The notes: a model not told the origin generated them from the letters alone. A DNA stretch of 64,000 nt from Longimycelium tulufanense (GCF_014645795.1 NZ_BMMK01000003.1:146379-210378); one strand, 5' to 3'; positions 37,037-46,292 are shown, numbered from the stretch's first letter. A program made the numbers and translations.

Positions 37037-38794
37037 ATGACGCAGCCACCACCAGGCTCCTGGCCGCCACCACGCCCGGTCGCACCACCGCCCCTGGCCC
37101 GCCCACTCGGGCATCCGCCCGCCGCACCACCCGCACATCCCACCGCGCACCAGCCAGCGACACGATCGGCGACCCGCGCGTCAGCTCCCGGCAGTCAGTC
37201 GGCACCGGCCAGACCAACGCCCCACCGCACCGCGGACCGGCCAACGACACCACCACCGACCGGTACACCAGTTCCCGCCGACCAACCCACGCCAACGGCC
37301 CCCACCACCGCACCACCAACGCAACCGGCGACCGGTGCGCCAGTTCCCACCGGCCACCCGACACCCACCGCACCACCGATCCCTCGCACCGCGGACCGGC
37401 TCATAACGCCGCCGGCGACGGGTGCACCGGTTCCCGGCAGTCACTCGACACCGACCCACCCGACCGCGCACCAGCCGACGGCACCACCATCGACCAGTGC
37501 GCCGGCGTCCGCTCCGCCGACCACGGCACCGACCCGCCCCGCTGCGGTGCCGACGCCACCAAGGACCGGGACTCCAGCTCCCACGGGACATCCGAGACCC
37601 GCAGGGCCACCATTTCCCCCTCCCCTGACTCCGCTACCACCACCACGGGCGGCCCACTCCGGCGCTCCCCCGGGTACCCCTTTGCCGCCGGCCCCAGCGA
37701 TGCCGGCACCGCATCCGGCTCGGGCCCCTCGGCCCAGAGCACTTCACCCGACATCCCCGTACTGGACGCGTCCGGGCTGCCACCCCACTCCTTTTCCCCC
37801 ACAACGGAAGTCCGCAGCCGGGCCGCTGGTCGCGATCGGACTGGTCGTCGCGGCGGTGCTCGGGGTCGCGCTCGTCGGCATCGTCACGTCAACCGGCTCG
37901 AGCTACCGCACGGCCGAGCCCGGCTACGAGAACTACCCGACCTTCTCCACCACAACCACCACAACGTCCGCCACCGGCACCACAGTCGCCGCCATCCCGA
38001 CCACGGCGGAACGTACGTCCCCCCGAGCCACGCCGACCGCGGGCCAGCGCACCCCCGCCACCCGTCGGGAACCCCCGAAACCACGGCCCGTTCCCAAGCT
38101 CGCCGACAACCCGCTGATGGCCAACGGCCTCGGCGTGCCGAAGACCCAGTGCTCCCTTCCCCGGTGGAACGCCTCCCCCGCCGGGCAGCAGGCCTACTAC
38201 GAGGCCGCCGTGAACTGCATGGCACGAGCCTGGGCGCCGGTTCTCTCGGCCGCGGGTCTGCCCACCGAGCCGCCCCGTGTCTACACCCCGACGGGTCGCC
38301 ACAGCTCCCCCTGCGGCAACCGCGCCGCCACCGACAACGCGTACTACTGCCGCGGCAACATTTACATGCCGCCGCAGTACTTCACGAAGGTCGAGGGCCT
38401 ACGGATGGAGCAGCCCGCGGTCTTCCTCGGGGTCCTCGCCCATGAGTACGGCCACCACGTCCAGGAGCTGAGCGGGATCATGCAGGCCGCGTGGAGCATC
38501 CGCTACGACGTCGGGGAGGAGAGCGTGGCCGGCCTGGAGAACTCCCGGCGGACCGAGCTGCAGGCGACGTGCTTCGGGGGCATGGTCTACGCGGGCCTTG
38601 TCGGCAACGGCTCGGTCGGCCGTGGCCTGTACGACGCCGCGCTGCGCGACAACTACCAGCGCGGGGATCACAATGGGCGGCCACGGGATCACGGGCATCC
38701 GCAGAACAACGGGGTATGGTTCCAGCACGGCGCGGAGAAGAACCGCACCGCCCAGTGCAACACCTGGAGCGCATCACCCGACTCGGTGGCCTGA
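37037..38794 (+). CDS. neutral zinc metallopeptidase (YpfJ/PF04228 family) with repeat-rich N-terminus
   Basis: A 585-residue membrane-anchored peptidase. Residues 1-255 are almost entirely Pro, Thr and Ala and include four copies of a 16-residue unit of type TG-A/T-P-V/A-P between about residues 74 and 195. A membrane helix follows near 262-282 (PLVAIGLVVAAVLGVALVGIV), then a Thr-rich linker and the peptidase domain. The zinc motif HEYGHH is at about residue 469, with RTELQATCFGG as the distal ligand region. Conserved Cys pairs suggest extracytoplasmic disulfides. ATG start with GAGGGGG upstream. A paralogue follows after about 110 bp. Confidence 0.9.
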   Translation: MTQPPPGSWPPPRPVAPPPLARPLGHPPAAPPAHPTAHQPATRSATRASAPGSQSAPARPTPHRTADRPTTPPPTGTPVPADQPTPTAPTTAPPTQPATGAPVPTGHPTPTAPPIPRTADRLITPPATGAPVPGSHSTPTHPTAHQPTAPPSTSAPASAPPTTAPTRPAAVPTPPRTGTPAPTGHPRPAGPPFPPPLTPLPPPRAAHSGAPPGTPLPPAPAMPAPHPARAPRPRALHPTSPYWTRPGCHPTPFPPQRKSAAGPLVAIGLVVAAVLGVALVGIVTSTGSSYRTAEPGYENYPTFSTTTTTTSATGTTVAAIPTTAERTSPRATPTAGQRTPATRREPPKPRPVPKLADNPLMANGLGVPKTQCSLPRWNASPAGQQAYYEAAVNCMARAWAPVLSAAGLPTEPPRVYTPTGRHSSPCGNRAATDNAYYCRGNIYMPPQYFTKVEGLRMEQPAVFLGVLAHEYGHHVQELSGIMQAAWSIRYDVGEESVAGLENSRRTELQATCFGGMVYAGLVGNGSVGRGLYDAALRDNYQRGDHNGRPRDHGHPQNNGVWFQHGAEKNRTAQCNTWSASPDSVA

Positions 38795-38904
38795 GCAGCC
38801 CGACCTGGTGGCCTGGGCAGGCTGGGGTTCCCCTGCTCTTCCGCGGGCGCCCGATCTCTCTATGCTCGGGCAGGTCAGTCGAGGACCAAGGGGAAATGCC
38901 TCTG

Positions 38905-40239
38905 ATGACGCCGAGGGTGCCGCACGGCTCCGGGCCCCAGCGAGCCGCCACCACTGTCCCGCCCCTTGCCAATCCCGACAGCCTCCCCACCCAGCCGGTT
39001 CCGGTGCGAGCCGGACCACAGGGGGAGTCGGGGACGCCGCCCGCACCCCGGTTCCCGTCGACGCCGTCGTGGTCGCTCGCCCGGCATCGCGGCCGGCCCG
39101 CCACGCCCCGTGCTCCGGTCCGCACCACCCAGCGGCCACCGGTACCCGCTCCCCCACTGCCGCCACCGCGCGTGGCACCACCGGTGGAGACGACGGGCTA
39201 TCACCCGTTGATGGACCTGCCGACCGTCCGTTTCCAGGCGGTACGCCAACCCCCGCCCACCGGCTTCCCCCGTGCCAGACCGGCAACCGACCGCCCGAAG
39301 GGCAGTGTTCCGGTGGCGGTCATGCTGGTCGTCGCCACCCTGCTCACCGTCACCTTCATCGGGTTCATCGGAACGAGCGGTGCGGCTCAGCGCGTGGCCG
39401 AACCCGGGTACGACCACTATTCCCGGTACACGCCGCTGCCCACCCTCGCCGGACCGAGCCACCCAGCCACCACGAGCGCGACAGCCCCGGACATCACGCC
39501 ACCCGAGGGCGTGACGTCCGACCCGACCCCGGTGTATCGCACCGAGGACAACCCGTTGCACTCCCGCGGGCTCAAGCCCGCTCCCATCAGTTGCGACCTA
39601 CCCCGCTTCCGGTCCGACCCGGCCGGCCAGGATGCCTTCTACCGGGCGGCATTGCCCTGCCTGCGGGCGGCGTGGGCGCCGGTGCTCAAGGGGGCGAACC
39701 TGCCCCTCCCCCCGATCGAGTTGCGCACGATCACCGGAACAGTGAGCACGCCGTGCGGAAACCGGGGGCAGAAGGACACCGCCCTCTACTGCGACGGCGT
39801 CATCTACATGACGGCCCGGTACTACGCGGAACTGGAGCGCATGGGCAACCGACCGGGCCGATACCTGGCCGTGCTGGCGCACGAGTACGGCCACCACGTC
39901 CAGGAGGCGAGCGGCATCCTGCGTGCGGCCTACGACCGCGGGTACGAGGTGGGCCACGACACCCCGGCGGGGCTGGAGGTGTCGCGGCGCGCGGAACTTC
40001 AGGCGACCTGCTTCGGCGCGATGTTCCTGGCCGCGGCCGCCGGTCGGGGGGCGGTGAACCGCACCGTCGTGGACGAGGCCTTGGAGGACTTCAGCAACCG
40101 GGGCGACTGGCCGGGGGCGCAGCGGCCCCGGGACCACGGCAAGCCCGAACTGAACCGGCTGTGGGCGCATCGCGGCTTCCAGGCGAGCAGCACCGCCGCG
40201 TGCAACACCTGGATTTCCGCACCGCCGGACGTGGCCTGA
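38905..40239 (+). CDS. neutral zinc metallopeptidase (YpfJ/PF04228 family), tandem paralogue
   Basis: Second copy, 444 residues, with the same plan: Pro-rich N-terminus (about 130 residues, without the 16-residue repeat), membrane helix near residues 135-155, linker, then the peptidase domain. HEYGHH is at about residue 326 and the distal region is RAELQATCFGA. Aligned segments such as AEPGYDHYS versus AEPGYENYP, and VSTPCGNRGQKDTALYC versus HSSPCGNRAATDNAYYC, show common origin. ATG at 38905 has AAGGGGA ten bases upstream; ATG 38896 is the alternative. Confidence 0.9.
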   Translation: MTPRVPHGSGPQRAATTVPPLANPDSLPTQPVPVRAGPQGESGTPPAPRFPSTPSWSLARHRGRPATPRAPVRTTQRPPVPAPPLPPPRVAPPVETTGYHPLMDLPTVRFQAVRQPPPTGFPRARPATDRPKGSVPVAVMLVVATLLTVTFIGFIGTSGAAQRVAEPGYDHYSRYTPLPTLAGPSHPATTSATAPDITPPEGVTSDPTPVYRTEDNPLHSRGLKPAPISCDLPRFRSDPAGQDAFYRAALPCLRAAWAPVLKGANLPLPPIELRTITGTVSTPCGNRGQKDTALYCDGVIYMTARYYAELERMGNRPGRYLAVLAHEYGHHVQEASGILRAAYDRGYEVGHDTPAGLEVSRRAELQATCFGAMFLAAAAGRGAVNRTVVDEALEDFSNRGDWPGAQRPRDHGKPELNRLWAHRGFQASSTAACNTWISAPPDVA

Positions 40240-40257
40240 CGCACCGCGCAGCGTCGC

Positions 40258-41154
40258 TCAGCGCGGCGGTCCCGGAGGCCAGGGCGGGTCTGGGCCGTGG
40301 GCCGGAGGCCACGAGGGTTCGTTGCGCGCGGGGGGCTGCGTGGGCCACGCCGGTTCACCACCGCGTGCCGGCGGCGATGCCGTACCCGGCCATGGGGTTC
40401 CGTTGGTCGGCGGTGGGTTTCCGGTCGACGGAAAACGGCGTATGGACGGAGGCCGGCGCCCGGTCGGACCACCGTCATTGCGCCCGCGTTGCTGTTCGGG
40501 CATCCGGTGGCGCTTCTGCTCGCCCGATGCGTGCCGCCCTTCCGAGACGAACCGTTCCGAAACCGGTGGCGACTGACGTGGCGCTGGACGCCGCTGCCGC
40601 GTCCGTTTCGCCGGGCTCCCTGAACCACTCCGTGAGCTGCTCGCTGAACCACCACCCGACGGGCGGCTCGCCGCGCGGGGGCCGGCACCACGGGCACGAC
40701 GGCGAGCCGGGGTCGGGCGGGTCGCCGGCATCCGCACCACGAGGAGCCCGAGGAGCGCGCCGGAGACGGCCGCGACGGTAAGCAGCACGACGCCGAGCCG
40801 GTTGCGCAGGGCGGGGCCGCTGTCCGTGGTGCCGGTGCCGGCGATCTGGGCGCGGAGCCGCCCGGCGCCAGGGGTGCCGATGACCTCGACCTCCAGGACC
40901 TCTCCCTTGCGGTGGCCGCACCCGTCGAGCGTGGCCTGCCGGGCCTGCCCGTCGATCTGTACCTCGACGACGTCCAGGGCGTTGGGCGAGCCGCAGGAGG
41001 CCGGGTTCACCACGGTCGCGGCGAGCCGGTGTTCCGCCCCGCTTCCGGCCTCCGGGCCGGCAGCACGCCACCAGACCGCGACCGCCGCGCCGACCCCCAC
41101 TGCCCCGAGGACCAGCAGGACCAGCAGCCATCGGACCGGTCTGTGCACCGACAC
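40258..41154 (-). CDS. two-helix membrane protein with Pro/Arg-rich tail
   Basis: Unrecognised 298-residue protein. Helix 1 lies at residues 8-30 (WLLVLLVLGAVGVGAAVAVWW). A small extracytoplasmic domain with two cysteines follows (PASCGSPNALD and LDGCGHRKGEV, likely a disulfide), then helix 2 near 120-140. A long, low-complexity Arg/Pro/Ser-rich cytoplasmic tail ends in repeated PPWP-like motifs. GTG start. It converges on the second metallopeptidase with 18 bp between stops. Confidence 0.75.
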   Translation of the reverse strand: MSVHRPVRWLLVLLVLGAVGVGAAVAVWWRAAGPEAGSGAEHRLAATVVNPASCGSPNALDVVEVQIDGQARQATLDGCGHRKGEVLEVEVIGTPGAGRLRAQIAGTGTTDSGPALRNRLGVVLLTVAAVSGALLGLLVVRMPATRPTPARRRARGAGPRAASRPSGGGSASSSRSGSGSPAKRTRQRRPAPRQSPPVSERFVSEGRHASGEQKRHRMPEQQRGRNDGGPTGRRPPSIRRFPSTGNPPPTNGTPWPGTASPPARGGEPAWPTQPPARNEPSWPPAHGPDPPWPPGPPR

Positions 41155-41275
41155 GGCCCAGATCGTGGCAGATCCTCGGTGGCCCGCCCTAGGGATGGGG
41201 CGGCGGTTCCCGCGATGGCGCGGTTCACGCCGGCGCGCCGTCCCCGGTCAGGGCCTGGCCGGCCGACCCCGGTGG

Positions 41276-42361
41276 TCAGGTGTTCTCCGTCCCGGCCCGC
41301 TCCTCGGCAGGGGTGACCTTGCGGACGTAGAGGAGCCGGTCGCCGACCTCGACGGCGTCCACCTCGGGGGCGTCGACCCGGTGGAGCCGGCCGCCCCGGA
41401 CGACCCCGAGCACGATCTCCGAGAGGTGTCTGGGCGAGCCACCCACCTCCGACGGCTCGACGTCGCGTTCGGCGATGGCCAGTCCGGTGTCCGGGGTGAG
41501 CAGGTCCTCGAAGATCTCCACCACAGAGGGGGTGGAGGTGGCCATGCCCAGCAGGCGGCCGGCGGTCTCGCTGGAGATCACCACCGAGTCCGCACCGGAC
41601 TGGCGGAGCAGGTGGACGTTCTCCTGTTCGCGTACGGCAGCCACGATCTGTGCCTTGGGCGCGAGCTGGCGGGCGGTGAGCGTGACCAGCACGGCGGTGT
41701 CGTCCCGGTTGGTCGCGACCACGACCGAGCGGGCCAGCGGGACGCCGGCCACCCGGAGCACGTCGTTGCGGGTTCCGGAGCCGCTGACCGTGACCAGCCC
41801 GAGGGAGGACGCCACGTCGAGCATCCGCTGATCGGTGTCCACCACGACGATGCTCGCGGGGTCGACACCATCACCCAACAGGGCGCTGACGGCGGACCGG
41901 CCCTTGGTACCGAAGCCGATCACCACGACGTGGTCGCGCACCTTGCGCCTCCACCTCTGGATCTTGAGGGATTGCCGCGACCGCTCGGTGAGCACCTCGA
42001 GGGTGGTCCCGACCAGCACGATGAGGAACAGCACCCGCAGCGGGGTGATGATGAGGACGTTGACCAGCCGGGCAGTGTCGCTCACCGGCGTGATGTCCCC
42101 GTAACCCGTGGTGGACAGGGACACGGTTGCGTAATAGACGCAGTCGAGCAGGGAGAGGCCGTCGCCGTTGGCGTCGGTGTAGTCGTCCCGGTCGACGTAG
42201 ACGATGAGGACGACGGCGGCAAGGACCACGAGAGCGCCGACGACGCGGCGCACGATGGAACGGATCGGACTCACCCCGGTGACGGGCATCCGGACCACGC
42301 CGACCAGGGCATGGCCCGGGCGCTCGGTGAGGTGGTCCGACGGCACAGGTCGCCGTGTCAT
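41276..42361 (-). CDS. potassium channel with TrkA-type RCK domain (Rv3200c-like)
   Basis: A 361-residue two-helix channel. Helix 1 is near residue 35, the pore loop has the selectivity filter TTGYGD (ATVSLSTTGYGDITP), and helix 2 is near residue 95. The cytoplasmic TrkA-N domain follows with the nucleotide-binding GFGTKGRSAVSALL, then a TrkA-C-like C-terminal domain. ATG 42361 directly follows an in-frame GTG (42364). In mycobacteria the orthologue sits between nudC and adnB; here about 9 kb of other genes have been inserted between nudC and this gene. Confidence 0.93.
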   Translation of the reverse strand: MTRRPVPSDHLTERPGHALVGVVRMPVTGVSPIRSIVRRVVGALVVLAAVVLIVYVDRDDYTDANGDGLSLLDCVYYATVSLSTTGYGDITPVSDTARLVNVLIITPLRVLFLIVLVGTTLEVLTERSRQSLKIQRWRRKVRDHVVVIGFGTKGRSAVSALLGDGVDPASIVVVDTDQRMLDVASSLGLVTVSGSGTRNDVLRVAGVPLARSVVVATNRDDTAVLVTLTARQLAPKAQIVAAVREQENVHLLRQSGADSVVISSETAGRLLGMATSTPSVVEIFEDLLTPDTGLAIAERDVEPSEVGGSPRHLSEIVLGVVRGGRLHRVDAPEVDAVEVGDRLLYVRKVTPAEERAGTENT

Positions 42362-42480
42362 CACACGCCTTCCCCCGAGTCACGGCGTTCCCCAGCGGCA
42401 GTCCGCCCGCCCCACTGTGGGGGATGGTGGTCGTCGCTCACGACGCTGCAGCGTAACCCGATGGCGGGGCGCATGGTCAC

Positions 42481-42510
42481 CGCTGTGCTTCGACGCGCCG
42501 AAGCACAGCG
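42481..42510. promoter_or_regulatory. 12-bp inverted repeat upstream of the DoxX-like gene
   Basis: CGCTGTGCTTCG (42481-42492) is perfectly repeated in inverse as CGAAGCACAGCG (42499-42510) with a six-base spacer. It lies 20 bp before the GTG of the DoxX-like gene and about 120 bp upstream of the divergent channel gene. It may be an operator or a leader hairpin. Confidence 0.5.
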
Positions 42511-42529
42511 GCCGTGCCATGGTGGCGCC

Positions 42530-42922
42530 GTGCGAACGAGATCCTCCCAATCCGCCACCGCGCTCGCTGGGTTCCTGGCCGGCGCGGGCGCGTTGCATTT
42601 CCTTGCGCCGGCACCCTACGACGGGATCGTGCCGAGGGCGCTTCCCGGCCGCCCACGCACCTGGACCTACCTGTCGGGTCTGGCTGAGCTGGGTTGTGCC
42701 GGGCTGGTCGCTGCGCGCCGAACCCGCCGGTCCGGGGCACTGCTGGCGGCCCTGCTGTTCATCGCCGTGTTCCCGGCGAACGTGCGGATGGCCGTGGAGT
42801 GGTCGAAGCGGCCGTGGCCGTACCGGCTGGCCGCCTTCGGACGGCTCCCGCTGCAGGTTCCCCTGGTGTTGTGGGCGCTGCGCGTGCACCGCGAGGCGGC
42901 CAAGGACCAGGAAGTCCATTAA
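42530..42922 (+). CDS. DoxX-like membrane protein
   Basis: A 130-residue protein with four hydrophobic segments: ATALAGFLAGAGALHFLAP, YLSGLAELGCAGLVAARR, GALLAALLFIAVFPANVRMAVE and RLPLQVPLVLWALRVH. The pattern FLAGAGALHFLAP...PAPYDGIVP and the FPANVRMAVEW segment are typical of small DoxX-family proteins. GTG at 42530 is chosen because an inverted repeat lies just upstream; an in-frame start at 42473 is less likely. The function is unknown; redox or membrane-stress roles are proposed for relatives. Confidence 0.82.
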   Translation: MRTRSSQSATALAGFLAGAGALHFLAPAPYDGIVPRALPGRPRTWTYLSGLAELGCAGLVAARRTRRSGALLAALLFIAVFPANVRMAVEWSKRPWPYRLAAFGRLPLQVPLVLWALRVHREAAKDQEVH

Positions 42923-42998
42923 GGACATTCACGCTGGCGAGCCAGGCCACCGCGGGCAACGCCGTTTCCGGCGTCCGAAAACGCACAGCACTGCCGGG

Positions 42999-44114
42999 TC
43001 AGGATTCCGCCCGGTGCTGTCGGAGCCCCGCCTGGGCGCATCCCGCTTCCAGCTCGTCGAGTCCGAAGGCGGCGACCGGGCCGAGCGCACCGGTCCCGGA
43101 CATCCCGCCCTCCAGGGCCTTTCGGGCGCCCCACGCGAGCATCTCGGCGGTGAACCGGTAGGGGCTGGCACCGCGCAGCTCCACCTCGGCCAGCCGCTGG
43201 CCGTCGCCGGAGCGCACGATCGCCACCACCGCGGCCGAGGCCAGCTCGCTGCGCGGGTCCGGGGCTTCCGGCAGGCGGGAGGCCACCATCCCGGCAATCC
43301 TGCTCGCCGCGGTCGTGAGCACCGGGACCTTGGCCCCGATCCGGGACGCCTGGCTCACGGAGCGGGTCGACTTGCCGAACCAGCCCAGGTAGACATCGAC
43401 GTCCACCAGGTTGGGGTGCGCCGCGGGCAGGGCGAAGTGCTCGCTCGCGCCGATGGACACCGCCTGGCGGACGCGGTCACCGGCGGGGAAGTCGGCCACC
43501 CGCTGGGCGGGCGGCTCGTCGCGCAGCTGCCCATCGGCGAACGTGTAGCTGGTTTCGCCGAGCACGCCGGCCAACGAGACCATCGTTCCGCGGCTGAACG
43601 CCCGCCCCTTGATGTTGGTCATGAAGTACCCGATCTCGACTCGGCGCGCGCGTTCCGGGTCGGCACGGCGCAGGGCCAGCTCGGCGGCGAGGTTGCCGGG
43701 CACGTAGTCGTAGCCGAAGGCGGTCACCAGCCCTGCCCCGCTGCGCTCGGCGAGCGGGCCGAACCGGGTGAACACGGTGCGCACGAAGGGCGGCTCTCCG
43801 GTGGAGTCCAGGTACTTCGCCCCGGTCTCGGTGGCCGCGCGGACGGCGGTCTCGCCGTACTTCAAAAACGGTCCGACCGTGCTGACCAGCACATCCCCCG
43901 GAGCGAGGAGGTCACGCAGGGCCAGCTCGCCCTCGGTGGACGTGACATCGACCACGGCGGTCTCGGTCTCGCCGTCGAGGCTGGTTGCGAGCCCGGTCAG
44001 CTTGTGCGGATCGCGTCCCACCAGCAACGGGCGGGATCCGGCCCTGGCCAGGGCCTCGGCGGTGAGCCGTCCGGTATGTCCGGTGGCACCCAACAGCACG
44101 ATGCGACTTCCCAT
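42999..44114 (-). CDS. saccharopine dehydrogenase-like / trans-acting enoyl reductase family protein
   Basis: A 371-residue predicted oxidoreductase. The N-terminal Rossmann motif is VLLGATGHTGRLTAEALARAG, followed by GRDPHKL for adenine contact. The middle contains STVGPFLKYGE and KYLDSTGE, typical of the family. Mycobacterial relatives act in trans in lipid assembly, but no polyketide synthase is nearby. ATG start at 44114, 57 bp from the divergent gene at 44171. Confidence 0.9.
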   Translation of the reverse strand: MGSRIVLLGATGHTGRLTAEALARAGSRPLLVGRDPHKLTGLATSLDGETETAVVDVTSTEGELALRDLLAPGDVLVSTVGPFLKYGETAVRAATETGAKYLDSTGEPPFVRTVFTRFGPLAERSGAGLVTAFGYDYVPGNLAAELALRRADPERARRVEIGYFMTNIKGRAFSRGTMVSLAGVLGETSYTFADGQLRDEPPAQRVADFPAGDRVRQAVSIGASEHFALPAAHPNLVDVDVYLGWFGKSTRSVSQASRIGAKVPVLTTAASRIAGMVASRLPEAPDPRSELASAAVVAIVRSGDGQRLAEVELRGASPYRFTAEMLAWGARKALEGGMSGTGALGPVAAFGLDELEAGCAQAGLRQHRAES

Positions 44115-44170
44115 GGCGCACTCCCGATCACGCTTGGCAGCAATTCTGGATCAGGGCCTAGGATGCCGGA

Positions 44171-44701
44171 GTGCTGTCCTTGCAGCACGCCGCGTTCGCC
44201 TTGGGCTGGCGTGGCGTTGTCATTGCCGACGTGGCGGTCCTCGGTTCCCGGGTGTCCGCTGTTGTGCGTGTCCACAGGGACGTCCACCGCTGGCGTGTGC
44301 GCAACGGCTGGCCGCCGGAAACCGATCCGTCCTGGTTCCGTTCGTGGTTCGAGCCCGAGCTGCACGACCGGCTGCCGGTGTCGGCGGTGGAGCTCGTCGG
44401 TGTCCTGGTGGAGGAGGCGACGCTGCACAACGCCCTGCGTGCGTGCGGCACGTTGATGACGCTGGCGCCGTGCGCCGTGGTGCTGTCGACGCCGCAGCAC
44501 GACCCCTGGCCGCTGATTGAGCTGGACTATTACGGCATCGGTGTGGTGACGACGCTGGCCGACGGCAGCTCGGAGGTGTCGATCCCGCCCGAGGACCGGT
44601 CCGGGGAGTTCGGGCCGTCGCTGTTCGGGCGCTGGCTGCTGGAAGTGCTCTACGACCGGGTGCTCAAGGCTGAGGTGGCACGAGCCCGGGCACGGCGCTG
44701 A
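44171..44701 (+). CDS. hypothetical protein
   Basis: Unrecognised 176-residue soluble protein with normal codon use. It contains Trp-rich segments (ETDPSWFRSWFEPELHDR), ALRACGTLMTLAPCAVVLS and LIELDYYGIGVVTTL. No signal peptide or metal motif. GTG start. It is divergent from the reductase gene and followed by about 190 bp without a gene. Confidence 0.75.
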   Translation: MLSLQHAAFALGWRGVVIADVAVLGSRVSAVVRVHRDVHRWRVRNGWPPETDPSWFRSWFEPELHDRLPVSAVELVGVLVEEATLHNALRACGTLMTLAPCAVVLSTPQHDPWPLIELDYYGIGVVTTLADGSSEVSIPPEDRSGEFGPSLFGRWLLEVLYDRVLKAEVARARARR

Positions 44702-44887
44702 GTTCGACGTTCGGCGGTCATGCAGAACGGTTGCGGATCTGATTTCTGGCCGATTGTCGGCGACGGAAATGACGGGACGCTTCGCATTCCTGGTCGACGA
44801 GTGATCGGCATTGGTTTCCGCCCGGCGGATTGGTCGTGAGCCGGAAATGTTCTCCGCGTGCCAGGATGGCGGCCGGCGCGGTGCCGG

Positions 44888-45331
44888 CTACGGACGGGAC
44901 AGGCCGTCCAGGTGGGCGTTGAGGCGCCCGAGTAGCGTGCGGAGCTGGGAGATCTCCCGGTCGTCCAGCGGTGCGGCCAGCTCGGCGTCCCCGTCCGCCA
45001 CCACGCGCTCGACGTCGGCCAGCACCTGACGGCCATAGCCGGTGAGCGAGAGCCGGACGGCGCGCCGGTCACCGACGGAGATCTCGCGTTCCACCAAGCC
45101 GGTGGTCACCAGCTTGTTGACCTGGCGGGTCAGCGTCGGGGCCTCGATCGCCAGCCGACCGGCCAGCTCGTTGTTGCCCACGGCACCGTCGGCCAGGCCA
45201 CGCAGCACGAGGAACCCGGCGAAGGTGACGCCGTGCCCGGTGAGCGCGCGGTCCAGGTGGGCCCGCGCGGCACGCGCCACCACGTTGAGCTCCTGCCCGA
45301 GGCATCGCCAGTCATTGCCGCTGGCTACCAC
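44888..45331 (-). CDS. MarR family transcriptional regulator
   Basis: A 147-residue winged-helix regulator. The recognition region reads GAVGNNELAGRLAIEAPTLTRQVNKLVTTGLVER, followed by the wing GDRRAVRLSLTGYGRQVL. Dimerisation helices lie at both ends. GTG at 45331 begins V-V-A-S-G-N-D-W. A strong palindromic hairpin lies about 50 bp upstream. The target is unknown; the gene is flanked by unknowns on both sides. Confidence 0.88.
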   Translation of the reverse strand: MVASGNDWRCLGQELNVVARAARAHLDRALTGHGVTFAGFLVLRGLADGAVGNNELAGRLAIEAPTLTRQVNKLVTTGLVEREISVGDRRAVRLSLTGYGRQVLADVERVVADGDAELAAPLDDREISQLRTLLGRLNAHLDGLSRP

Positions 45332-45382
45332 GGTCCCAGCGTATCGGCGGGTGCGGTGGGGCCGCAGCGGCTGAGAACGTGG

Positions 45383-45417
45383 CCCGCCCGCCACACCCCC
45401 GGGGTGTGGCGGGCGGG
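45383..45417 (-). terminator. strong GC-rich hairpin between the hypothetical gene and marR
   Basis: CCCGCCCGCCACACCCC (45383-45399) is followed after one base by its exact inverse complement (45401-45417). The 17-bp palindrome would form a very stable hairpin and probably ends transcripts of the gene at 45678-46292 before marR. Confidence 0.7.
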
Positions 45418-45677
45418 ATCGGCGGACCGTGTACGGGGAAGGCAGTCGGGGCGAGGGGGTGGTCGAGCAGGCGGATAGCCGCGGAGAGACGTGGCTTCGG
45501 GGAGATGGGGATCAGGCCCTTGGCAGCGTGTCTGGAAGGTGCGTCGCGATGGGCGGCCGTCCCGCTGATCGTGGCCCGTAGCCGGGCGCTGACAGCCGAG
45601 ACCGAGCGATCAATCGGGGCAGTCGAGGACTTTCCCTCCGCGCTCCAGCCGGGCGGGGTCCGGACATTCCCTCCGGA

Positions 45678-46292
45678 TCAGCCGCGGGTGAAGCGGTAGC
45701 CCTCCCAGTGCTGGGCGTCGTGATGCCACTCCACGCCCTCGCCGGGCTCCAGAGCCAGCACCACCGGCAGCGAATGCGGCCAGCGGCGCACCGCGTCGGA
45801 GAGTGGAACGAGCAGGTAGTCCTCGGGCTTGGGGTCGGCGGGCTGCTCGGGACCGACGAAGGAGTAGCCCTCCTCGTCACGCTGGATGTCGGTGAGCGGG
45901 CGCTCGCCGGTGACCACGGCACGCTCCACCACGGCGGTGGCGTCCGGGCCGAGCCCCGGCCACTTCTCCACGTCCAGGTCCACACCCTGGGGTGGCTGCT
46001 CCGGCGACACCGGGACGCCGATCTGCCAACCGTTGCCCGCCCAGTCCCACAACGCGAGCTGCCCCGACCGCAACTCGTCCAGCGACCCCACGTGCGGCCA
46101 CGCGTTGACCACGTCCACCAGGGCCATCATCGCGACCTGGTTGCTGCTGTCGCCGGGGCCGTCGAACAACCAGTCGCCCTCGTCGGTGCGGCGCACGATC
46201 ACGAGCGGGGCACGCAGCTCCACCAGTTCCTGCGCGACCTCGACCTGGGTCTCGGGCGGGCTTTCCAGAGGCCAGTTCTGAGCAAGGGGCAT
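45678..46292 (-). CDS. hypothetical protein with two similar halves
   Basis: Unrecognised acidic 204-residue protein, ATG start. Both halves end in related segments: DEGDWLFDGPGDSSNQVAM...LVDVVNAWPHV in the first and DEEGYSFVGPEQPADPKPED...LSDAVRRWPHS in the second. This indicates an internal duplication of about 95 residues. No signal or catalytic motif was found. It sits just beyond adnB, convergently, with a hairpin downstream. Confidence 0.78.
   Translation of the reverse strand: MPLAQNWPLESPPETQVEVAQELVELRAPLVIVRRTDEGDWLFDGPGDSSNQVAMMALVDVVNAWPHVGSLDELRSGQLALWDWAGNGWQIGVPVSPEQPPQGVDLDVEKWPGLGPDATAVVERAVVTGERPLTDIQRDEEGYSFVGPEQPADPKPEDYLLVPLSDAVRRWPHSLPVVLALEPGEGVEWHHDAQHWEGYRFTRG

Noticed and set aside
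40802..42922. Long plus-strand frame across the channel gene
   Set aside because: Antisense to the TrkA-type channel, whose pore and nucleotide-binding motifs are clear. Only the terminal DoxX-like part from 42530 is coding.
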